Source: an uncultured Bacillota bacterium
Lineage (GTDB): Bacteria > Bacillota > Clostridia > Christensenellales > UBA1242
Length of the DNA: 64,000 nucleotides
Direction of reading: 5' to 3'
Assembly: GCA_900551705.1 (NCBI GenBank)
Contig: URWY01000003.1
Location: 6,356 to 70,355 of the forward strand
The stretch's first letter is position 1. Each line of letters starts with the position of its first letter. The notes under the pieces were generated by a model, which was not told where the DNA came from, made no database searches, and worked only from the letters and a program-made list of their open reading frames with translations. The position numbers and the translations under genes are program-made. This document shows positions 35,599 through 42,258 of the stretch, in pieces.

Positions 35599-36297
35599 AT
35601 GGAACAATTTAAAAGAACAATAATGCTTTTAGGCAAAGAAAAATTTCAAAAATTATATAACAGCCATGTTTTGATTGTCGGCGTTGGCGGCGTTGGCGGA
35701 TATGTGGCAGAATTTTTGGTGCGCACAGGCGTAAATAATTTAACAATTGTTGACCAAGATGTTGTTGATGTAACAAACCTTAATAGGCAGGTCATTGCCA
35801 CACATTCAACAATAAACACGCCAAAAGTTGACGCTTTTAAAGCAAGGCTACTTGATATAAATCCAAAATTGAATATTAATTGCATATATGAGCGTATTTC
35901 AAACAAAAATTCTGAGCAAATTTTGCTGTCAGATAAGTTTGACTATGTTGTTGATGCCATAGATAGCACAAAAGATAAAATCGACTTAATTTGCAAAGCA
36001 AAAAACTTGAAAATACCTATTGTTTCTGCTCTTGGTGCAGGTAATCGAATTGGAACTCCAAATTATGAAATTAAAGATATTTACAAAACATCAGATGACG
36101 GCCTTGCAAGAGTTATGAGAAAATCATTAAGGGAGCACGGCGTTGAAAGTCTTGATGTTGGAATAACAAATGTGAAATCTGTTAAACCAGCAATTGAAAA
36201 TGAAATTGGCGAACGCAATATTGGTTCTCTTGTGTATTTTCCTGCAAGTCTTGCGGCAGTGATTTCAAGTTTTGTTGTGGAAAAATTGACAAATTAA
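35599..36297 (+). CDS. tcdA: tRNA threonylcarbamoyladenosine dehydratase, TcdA type
   Basis: E1-like (ThiF fold) enzyme that cyclises t6A37 of tRNA. 232 residues: MLLGKEKFQKL, the nucleotide-binding GVGGVGGYVAEFLVR, a VDQDVVDVTNLNRQ stretch and the RVMRKSLREHGV segment typical of TcdA rather than ThiF or MoeB. No CXXC zinc pairs are seen, which also separates it from MoeB/ThiF. It starts three bases after the hslU stop without a clear Shine-Dalgarno sequence, so it is probably translated by coupling. Confidence 0.88.
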   Translation: MEQFKRTIMLLGKEKFQKLYNSHVLIVGVGGVGGYVAEFLVRTGVNNLTIVDQDVVDVTNLNRQVIATHSTINTPKVDAFKARLLDINPKLNINCIYERISNKNSEQILLSDKFDYVVDAIDSTKDKIDLICKAKNLKIPIVSALGAGNRIGTPNYEIKDIYKTSDDGLARVMRKSLREHGVESLDVGITNVKSVKPAIENEIGERNIGSLVYFPASLAAVISSFVVEKLTN

Positions 36298-36352
36298 TTA
36301 AGTTTGTTTGCAAAAAAATAAGTTATAGTTTATATTAAAATTAGGTGAAAAA

Positions 36353-36712
36353 ATGGAAAAAAATATTATATCAACAGAAGCAAAAATTGAAGAAGTTATG
36401 AAAAATAAAGCAATTGTGACATACACAGTTGGCGAAGAAACAAAAAAAGTTGTTGCTCATGTCAAAAATAAAAAAGTTGGCGATGTTGTTGCACTTTATA
36501 AAGCACCAAAATTTAAAACTTGGCAAAATTTATTGCTCGTTTTAATGCCACTTTTCTTGTTTTTATGCGGTTTTGGCTTTGGTTTCTTCTTTAAAAATGA
36601 CCTTTATCATTACATATTAGCAGCATCTCTTGCAATTTTTGGCTTTGCTGTTGCTGCAATTATTAAATTAATCGTCAATAAATATGCAAAACAAGCATAT
36701 TATTGCGAATAG
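36353..36712 (+). CDS. Small two-helix membrane protein, RseC-like layout
   Basis: 119 residues. The N-terminal half forms a small beta domain (EAKIEEVMKNKAIVTYTV, KVGDVVALYKAP) and two membrane helices follow (LLLVLMPLFLFLCGFGFGFFF, then an alanine-rich one). The layout (beta domain plus two helices) resembles RseC/SoxR-reducing proteins, but the cysteines of that family are missing. The function is unknown. It has its own AT-rich upstream region (36298-36352) and lies just before trxA. Confidence 0.55.
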   Translation: MEKNIISTEAKIEEVMKNKAIVTYTVGEETKKVVAHVKNKKVGDVVALYKAPKFKTWQNLLLVLMPLFLFLCGFGFGFFFKNDLYHYILAASLAIFGFAVAAIIKLIVNKYAKQAYYCE

Positions 36713-36737
36713 TATACAAATTAATTAGGGGTGAATT

Positions 36738-37049
36738 ATGAGAGTGATTAACGCGAAAGAATTTGATGAAGTTATAAAAAGTAAAAAAGTTGTTCTTGTT
36801 GATTTTTTTGCAACATGGTGCGGACCTTGCAGAATGTTATCACCAGTTTTGGAAGAAGTTTTGGAAGAATCAAAAGGTGAATTTGATATAGTAAAGGTTG
36901 ATGTTGACGAAAGTTACGACCTTGCAAAAAAATTCGGTGTTATGAGTGTTCCAACAATGATTATTTTCCAAGAAGGCGTTGAAACAGACAAAATGATTGG
37001 CTATAGACAAAAAGACGATATTTTGGAAGAAATAAAATCTTATTTATAA
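36738..37049 (+). CDS. trxA: Thioredoxin
   Basis: 103 residues with the WCGPC active site in DFFATWCGPCRMLSPVL, the cis-proline MSVPTMIIF and the C-terminal GYRQKDDI stretch. It reduces protein disulfides in the cytoplasm. It follows the RseC-like membrane gene by 25 bases, with GGGGTG upstream. A strong terminator follows. Confidence 0.97.
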   Translation: MRVINAKEFDEVIKSKKVVLVDFFATWCGPCRMLSPVLEEVLEESKGEFDIVKVDVDESYDLAKKFGVMSVPTMIIFQEGVETDKMIGYRQKDDILEEIKSYL

Positions 37050-37076
37050 TTTAAAATTCAACAAAATTTAACTTGC

Positions 37077-37112
37077 AAAATTCCCTTATTCGTTTGGGAA
37101 TTTTCTTTTTTT
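37077..37112 (+). terminator. Terminator after trxA
   Basis: AAAATTCCC (37077-37085) pairs with GGGAATTTT (37096-37104), followed by a C and T7. Confidence 0.88.
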
Positions 37113-37128
37113 GAATTATAATGCAAGC

Positions 37129-37839
37129 ATGATATGGGTAATTATAGGCGTTATCGTTTTGTTTTTGATTTTGGCTCTTTCCATTGCCACATATTCTGGT
37201 GCTCAACTCCAAGATACTTATGAAGTATATAATAACGAATTGTGTAGTTCAAAGTTAACTGGCGGGCAATTCGCGTTGATGGTGGCAGACAAAGTCACAA
37301 ATGGCAAAATCAAAGTTGCTAGAACAGCAGGGGTAATGACTGACGCATACAGCAGTAAAGCCAAAACCGTTGTGATTTCAGACGAAACTTGCGACACTCC
37401 ATCAGTTGCAGCATTAGCGATTGTAGCTCATGAATTTGGCCATGCTTTGCAAGACTTAAATAACACCAAAAAATTTAAACTTAATATTACATTAATGAAA
37501 CTAACAAGGCACATGGGCTATTTAATGTTCCCTTTAGCTTTGATTGGGCTTTTTTTGCTTCTTGTTTTTAGTGATTTGTATGTTGTCGGCATCATTTTAT
37601 TAGCAATCAGTGCATTAATATTTTTGATTGCCTTGTCCTTGAAATTTTTTTCAATTCCGCTTGAAAGAGATGCTTCTCATCGCGGACTCAAAATTTTAAA
37701 AGATATGGAAGTTTTGAATGAAGATGAGTTGAAAATGGCACATGAACTTTTGCGTTCAGCACTTTTAACTTATGTTGGAGATTTTTTACGAGCAATCTTG
37801 TGGTGGACATTCTTGACAAAACGAGCAAAAATGTTTTAA
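37129..37839 (+). CDS. YugP-family zinc metallopeptidase (first copy)
   Basis: 236 residues from ATG 37129. An N-terminal membrane helix (IWVIIGVIVLFLILALSIAT) precedes a cytoplasmic/peripheral domain with the HExxH zinc motif HEFGHALQ, then two more helices (LMFPLALIGLFLLLVF, ILLAISALIFLIALSL). A possible third zinc ligand is in LERDASHRGLKIL. The family (Zn_peptidase_2) has unknown substrates. TATAAT (37116-37121) lies so close that this mRNA would be leaderless. The TTG at 37111 could not be in such a transcript. Confidence 0.82.
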   Translation: MIWVIIGVIVLFLILALSIATYSGAQLQDTYEVYNNELCSSKLTGGQFALMVADKVTNGKIKVARTAGVMTDAYSSKAKTVVISDETCDTPSVAALAIVAHEFGHALQDLNNTKKFKLNITLMKLTRHMGYLMFPLALIGLFLLLVFSDLYVVGIILLAISALIFLIALSLKFFSIPLERDASHRGLKILKDMEVLNEDELKMAHELLRSALLTYVGDFLRAILWWTFLTKRAKMF

Positions 37840-37881
37840 AATTGCTTTTAAATTAATAAAATAGAATAAAGGATTGAAATT

Positions 37882-38607
37882 ATGTATGCTATCAGTGCTT
37901 ATTGGGAATATATTTTAATGGGAATTATCCTAATTCCAGGGTTAATTTTTGCCGCTGTGGCGCAAGCGAAAGTTAATAGTGCTTATAGGAAATATTCAAA
38001 AGTTATTTCAAATAAAAATATCATTGCAAAAGACGCTGCAAGGCAAATTTTGGACGGTGCAGGGCTTCAAGAAGTTGGCATAGAAAGTGTTAGTGGAACT
38101 TTAACAGACCATTATGATCCACGCTCAAATGTTGTTAGGCTATCGGAAGATATTTCAAATTCGTCATCAATCGCCGCACTTGGCGTTGCTATGCACGAAG
38201 TAGGGCATGCAATTCAACATAACAAAGGATATTTTCCAGCAAAACTTAGAACTTTTGCAGTTGGTTTTTGTAATATTTCTTCATATTTTTTATGGCCACT
38301 TGTTATAATTGGTTTGGTATACAATTTTATATATATTGATGGCATAATCGGAACTGTTTGTTTGTGGTCTGGTGTTGCATTCTTTGGAATTGCTATTCTT
38401 GTAAACTTAGCTACTTTGCCGGTTGAATATAATGCTTCAAATCGAGCTCTTAAAATTTTAGAATCAACACAAATTTTAGATGAATCTGAAATGCCAGGTT
38501 GTAAAAAAGTTTTAAGAGCAGCAGGACTAACTTATGTTGCTGCTTTAATCGTTTCAATTTTGAATTTATTGCGCTTTGTCCTTGTGTTTACAAGGAAAAA
38601 AGATTGA
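37882..38607 (+). CDS. YugP-family zinc metallopeptidase (second copy)
   Basis: 241 residues. The N-terminal helix is ILMGIILIPGLIFAAVAQA; the zinc motif is HEVGHAIQH. Then come LWPLVIIGLVYNFIYI, GVAFFGIAILVNLATLP, a VEYNASNRALKIL segment (likely third ligand) and a last hydrophobic helix. AAAGGA precedes the ATG at 37882. It is a tandem paralogue of the previous gene with divergent sequence; two copies side by side are less common than one. Confidence 0.9.
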   Translation: MYAISAYWEYILMGIILIPGLIFAAVAQAKVNSAYRKYSKVISNKNIIAKDAARQILDGAGLQEVGIESVSGTLTDHYDPRSNVVRLSEDISNSSSIAALGVAMHEVGHAIQHNKGYFPAKLRTFAVGFCNISSYFLWPLVIIGLVYNFIYIDGIIGTVCLWSGVAFFGIAILVNLATLPVEYNASNRALKILESTQILDESEMPGCKKVLRAAGLTYVAALIVSILNLLRFVLVFTRKKD

Positions 38608-38697
38608 CAAATTTAACCATATTTCGACAAAATATGTGCTTTTTCGCTTAAAAATTTTGTAAATTTATCGAAAAATTTACAAAATTTTTTATTTTAT

Positions 38698-38725
38698 TTG
38701 ATTTTTGTAAAAAATGTGTTATAAT
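38698..38725 (+). promoter_or_regulatory. Promoter of the Rho-derived gene
   Basis: TTGATT (38698-38703), 16-bp spacer, extended TGT-TATAAT (38720-38725). Upstream is an AT-rich region containing TTTGTAAATTTATCG-like repeats. Confidence 0.65.
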
Positions 38726-38742
38726 ATTTTTCGAAAATAGGT

Positions 38743-39915
38743 ATGGAAAAGAAAATAACTCAGGAATTTCTTAAAGAATTAGGTATTTATGAATTACGCG
38801 AACTTGCAAGGCAGGTTGGCGTGGAGTCCCCAACAACAAAAAAGAGAGCGGAACTTTGTGAGCATATTTTGAAAATATCTTCAGGAGAAATGCAACCTAC
38901 AACCACAAATTCAAACAAGGGTAGACCGCCGAAATCGGTATCTAGAGTGCTTGGCATTGCCCAAGAAGTCTTTCCAAAAGGCTTGTTAAATTTGAAATCG
39001 CAAACCAAACAAAATGAGTTTTGTTATTCTAACATTTTGAAATTCTCACAATCACAATTTACAGATTTTAACAGAAAAGACGAGCATTTTGTTCAAGGCT
39101 ACATCAAAATATATCAAGGCAAATATTATGTTTTAAATCATGAAATATATCCTTTTAATTCAACAAAAGTTATTTATGTTCCAGATAATTTTATAGACGA
39201 ACTTTCGCTTAGAGAAGGAGATAAAATTGAAGGAATTGCAAATCCTGTTAAAGATGATGAAGAGTGCGGAACACTTTCACAAATTAACTTTGTTAATGAT
39301 AAAGAAATCGCAAATCATTTAGCAATTAGAAAAAATTTAGACATAAATCTTGCTCAAAAAACAAGTGAAAAAATCAATATATTAGGGAATGAAATTTACA
39401 AAGGTTCGAGAATTCTTTTTAATTCACAAAACCCACAATTGGCAACTGAAATGCTTGTTGATATGGTAGATAATGACGAAAGCAAAACGAAATACATTTT
39501 TGTTGGCGCAGAACTTTCACCAGAAAACTTATTTTTCTTTCAATCAAGGCAAAAAATTGATAAATTCATGACAGGTTATGGTCAAGAATTGCAACTTGTT
39601 TCTCAAAATATAAACAATGCTATTAAGTATGCTGAAACTTTGCTAAGAGATGGAAATAAAATCAACTTTGTAATTTTTGATTTATATGGTCTTTTAAACA
39701 GCCTAGATATGTTCTATGCAAGCGAGCCATGCGGCGAATTTCATGATCACAAAGTCAACACAATTTTGCACATTAAAAAACTTGTTGGCCTTGGCAGAGC
39801 AATATCGGAAGATGCTTTCATAAACACAATTTCTGTTATTTTTGAAAAAGATAAAGATAAAACTTTTGTGAAAGATGAATTAGACAGCATTATCACAGAA
39901 GAAATTGATAAATAA
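38743..39915 (+). CDS. Rho-derived protein with degenerate ATPase
   Basis: 390 residues in the order of transcription terminator Rho: a Rho-N/SAP-like domain (LRELARQVGVESPTTKKRAEL, approx. 12-45), a Pro/Asn linker, then the RNA-binding cold-shock fold (GYIKIYQGKYYVL, VIYVPDNFIDELSLREGDKI, approx. 115-200). The ATPase region remains (YKGSRILFNSQNPQLATEM, IFVGAELSPENLFFF, INFVIFDLYGLLNSLDMFY). At the Walker A position, where Rho has PKAGKT, the sequence is SQNPQLA, so ATP binding is probably lost. I infer an RNA-binding paralogue, perhaps a modulator of Rho. Alternatively it is a decayed rho whose active copy is elsewhere. It has its own promoter. Confidence 0.72.
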   Translation: MEKKITQEFLKELGIYELRELARQVGVESPTTKKRAELCEHILKISSGEMQPTTTNSNKGRPPKSVSRVLGIAQEVFPKGLLNLKSQTKQNEFCYSNILKFSQSQFTDFNRKDEHFVQGYIKIYQGKYYVLNHEIYPFNSTKVIYVPDNFIDELSLREGDKIEGIANPVKDDEECGTLSQINFVNDKEIANHLAIRKNLDINLAQKTSEKINILGNEIYKGSRILFNSQNPQLATEMLVDMVDNDESKTKYIFVGAELSPENLFFFQSRQKIDKFMTGYGQELQLVSQNINNAIKYAETLLRDGNKINFVIFDLYGLLNSLDMFYASEPCGEFHDHKVNTILHIKKLVGLGRAISEDAFINTISVIFEKDKDKTFVKDELDSIITEEIDK

Positions 39916-39933
39916 TAAAATTATTGTTAATAA
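39905..39933 (+). promoter_or_regulatory. Promoter of the 39941 gene, probably leaderless
   Basis: TTGATA (39905-39910), 17-bp spacer, extended TGT-TAATAA (39928-39933). The start of transcription falls on or next to the ATG at 39941. Confidence 0.5.
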
Positions 39934-39940
39934 TTAGAGC

Positions 39941-40438
39941 ATGAAAAAGTCAATATTTTCCATGCTCTTTGTTTTATTTATCGCTCTGATTTATCTAGCA
40001 TTACTTATTTTGTCAGTGTTTGGCGTCATATTTCCATTTTATAAAAACTGGTTTTCGTTTGGGCTTATAGCGCTTTCATTAACGCTATTTCCGCGTTATG
40101 TCTTTTACGGCATAGACACAAATTTATGGGTGGGATTGGTGTTGATTTTATGTGGAGCATTTGGAATTGTCTCCGAATTTTACAAGTTGAATTTAGTTTA
40201 TAACTTTGTTGGATATATATTTTCTTTTGGAATTTCATCGTTGATAATTTTCTTGTTTTTTCGACAAATTTTTCACCTTAAAATATTTACATTTGCACTT
40301 TTGTTTGATATAATCTTAGTTGTATATGCAAATGGGCTGCTTAGTTTATGGGCAATGATTTCGCTGCTTGTGCTTACAGCCGTTATCGCAACTATATTTG
40401 CAGTCAAAGCAATAATATCAAACACGAGGAAAGTATGA
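39941..40438 (+). CDS. Polytopic membrane protein of unknown function
   Basis: 165 residues, almost wholly hydrophobic, with about five membrane helices (SMLFVLFIALIYLALLILSV, FGLIALSLTLFP, LWVGLVLILCGAFGIV, VGYIFSFGISSLIIFLFF, WAMISLLVLTAVIATIFAV). No known domain is evident; it might be related to LiaI/LiaF-like membrane regions, but weakly. The ATG has no Shine-Dalgarno sequence but sits right behind a promoter. The stop codon overlaps the next start (ATGA), so it is coupled to the DivIVA-like gene and may work with it at the cell envelope. Confidence 0.75.
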   Translation: MKKSIFSMLFVLFIALIYLALLILSVFGVIFPFYKNWFSFGLIALSLTLFPRYVFYGIDTNLWVGLVLILCGAFGIVSEFYKLNLVYNFVGYIFSFGISSLIIFLFFRQIFHLKIFTFALLFDIILVVYANGLLSLWAMISLLVLTAVIATIFAVKAIISNTRKV

Positions 40439-41253
40439 AATTTTCTAATCAAAAAAATGGTTATAATAGGGAAGAAGTAGATAAATTTCTTGCTGAATTA
40501 GCAAAAGAAAAAGAGCAACTTATTAACGAAAAAGACGAAGAAATCGCAAAACTTAAAGGCGAGATATCTGTTATTCAAGGGAAAAGTGACTCTATCGCAC
40601 TTGCGTTGACTGCGGCAGTTGATAAAGCAAAAGACATAGAAGAAAGTTCTAAAAATATTTACAAACTTAAAATTGAGCAACTAACAATTTTATATACAAA
40701 ATGGGAAACACTCCTTAACGAAATGTTAAGGAAATATCCTGCTATTAGTGAAGTGTCTAATGTTAAGGAGGATATGCTTAAATTGAAAAATTCTATAAAC
40801 AGTGCTTTGAAAGACGACTTTAATGTTGAAATTATGAACACAAATCCCGCAACAGACCCAATTAGGGCACTTTTAAATAAACTTACAGGACTCAAAGCAA
40901 AGAGTTTGCAAGACAAAAAAGAGCGTCAAGTTAAAATTGAGCGCAAAGTTAAAGTCAGCGCAGAAGACAAAACAGAACTTGTTAAACTTGAAGAAAAAGC
41001 ACCAAATATTAAGCCAATTATAGACATTAAATTATCAGAAAATGACAACGAAAAGTATGAAAATTTGGTTGATAAGTTTTTAGATTCTGATGACGAAAAT
41101 GACAGCGCATTTGCAAAATCTTTAACAGTGAATAAACCTACAACATCGGCGTTTGTTCCAAATGAAACGGGCTTTGATTTAAATGAGTGTATTAATCCAA
41201 CGGACGATTTGACCGAGATAATGAAGTCATTTGATTTTTATGAAGCAAATTAA
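40435..41253 (+). CDS. DivIVA-domain protein
   Basis: 272 residues. It starts with KFSNQKNGYNREEVDKFL, the membrane-targeting DivIVA/GpsB module, followed by a coiled coil (AELAKEKEQLINEKDEEIAKL) and an acidic, flexible C-terminal half (KFLDSDDENDSAFA). Such proteins sit at curved membrane or division septa and recruit partners. ATG 40435 is chosen because GAGGAAAG lies before it and it fits the family start. It overlaps the stop of the upstream membrane-protein gene by four bases. Confidence 0.85.
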   Translation: MKFSNQKNGYNREEVDKFLAELAKEKEQLINEKDEEIAKLKGEISVIQGKSDSIALALTAAVDKAKDIEESSKNIYKLKIEQLTILYTKWETLLNEMLRKYPAISEVSNVKEDMLKLKNSINSALKDDFNVEIMNTNPATDPIRALLNKLTGLKAKSLQDKKERQVKIERKVKVSAEDKTELVKLEEKAPNIKPIIDIKLSENDNEKYENLVDKFLDSDDENDSAFAKSLTVNKPTTSAFVPNETGFDLNECINPTDDLTEIMKSFDFYEAN

Positions 41254-41282
41254 CAGCAATTAACTTGCTGTTTTTTATTTAT
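41252..41282 (+). terminator. Terminator after the DivIVA-like gene
   Basis: AACAGCAA (41252-41259), TTAAC loop, TTGCTGTT, then T4ATTT. It overlaps the stop codon. Confidence 0.85.
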
Positions 41283-41367
41283 GTAAATTTTTTATGTGTG
41301 TAAAATTGTTTGACAACTCAACGCTAAAAAGTTAAAATAAAAATATAAAATCAAAAATGGGGGAAAC

Positions 41368-42108
41368 ATGAAACAAAAAACTTTGCATAAAGTGTATATT
41401 TCAATAATTGCAGTGCTTATTTTGCTGCTTGTTTCTTCAATCGTAATGGGCGTAACAGGTGCTTGGTTCGGTTCTAATAGAGAAATCTCCGGCAAAGTAA
41501 ACCTAACTCCTGGCATTAAAGTTGATTTTGGCTATAACACGCCAAATCCAACAATAGATTATGACGAAAACACACAAGAATTTTGGCTTTTAAAATACGA
41601 TGTTAATTCGTATTCAGATTTGAATGACGAAACAACAATTTCAAGGCTTGATGTGCATAATGTAAGGCCTAACGGCAAAATTGCCGTTGTAAATCCTGTT
41701 ATGACATCACTTACAACAGACAATTTCTATTTGCGTGCTAAAATCTTGTATAGAGATGAAATTACAGGCAATTTATTAACAAATGAACAAATGTTGGAGG
41801 CTTTTGGCAATTTAAGTCCGCTTAAATTTGGCGAAAACTGGCTTGTTGATGAAAATGGCGAGTGGGCGTATTATGTTGGAAATAAAACAGAATGGACTGG
41901 CGGCAAAGCAAACGCTGGTGACCTTTTGTTGATTGAAGAATATATGCAAGTTTCATTTTTAAAAACATCAACAGTGAACGCAATTAAATTTTCACCATTT
42001 GAAATAGCAGGCGGCACAGTTGAACACTTTTCATTCACAGGTTTCAATGTTATTTTGCAAATTCAAGCGATTGAAGCGGCTTATGTAAATGAGCAATTTT
42101 TCGCTTAA
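41368..42108 (+). CDS. Secreted TasA/camelysin-like protein
   Basis: 246 residues. The N-terminus has a Lys start and the hydrophobic stretch YISIIAVLILLLVSSIVMG, then TGAWF, the pattern of SipW-type signal peptides. The mature part is beta-rich (GKVNLTPGIKVDFGY, FYLRAKILYRDE, WAYYVGNKTEW). In Bacillus such proteins form biofilm fibres or surface camelysin; here the role is inferred from the layout only. GGGGG lies before the ATG. It is a single gene before ftsK, and no signal peptidase SipW is in the window. Confidence 0.65.
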   Translation: MKQKTLHKVYISIIAVLILLLVSSIVMGVTGAWFGSNREISGKVNLTPGIKVDFGYNTPNPTIDYDENTQEFWLLKYDVNSYSDLNDETTISRLDVHNVRPNGKIAVVNPVMTSLTTDNFYLRAKILYRDEITGNLLTNEQMLEAFGNLSPLKFGENWLVDENGEWAYYVGNKTEWTGGKANAGDLLLIEEYMQVSFLKTSTVNAIKFSPFEIAGGTVEHFSFTGFNVILQIQAIEAAYVNEQFFA

Positions 42109-42159
42109 TTAAATTCATATAAAATTTGTCAAAAAAATCAATTTTTTTGTAATTTCCTA

Positions 42160-42188
42160 TTTTAAATTTTAAATAAATGTGTTATAAT
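42160..42188 (+). promoter_or_regulatory. ftsK promoter
   Basis: Extended TGT-TATAAT (42183-42188) with a weak TTTTAA -35 about 17 bp upstream. Confidence 0.45.
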
Positions 42189-42258
42189 CAAATAGTATTA
42201 AAAATAGAGTTAAATTTTTAACTTTATTTTTTGTAGAAATAGTTTAACGGAGATTGTT

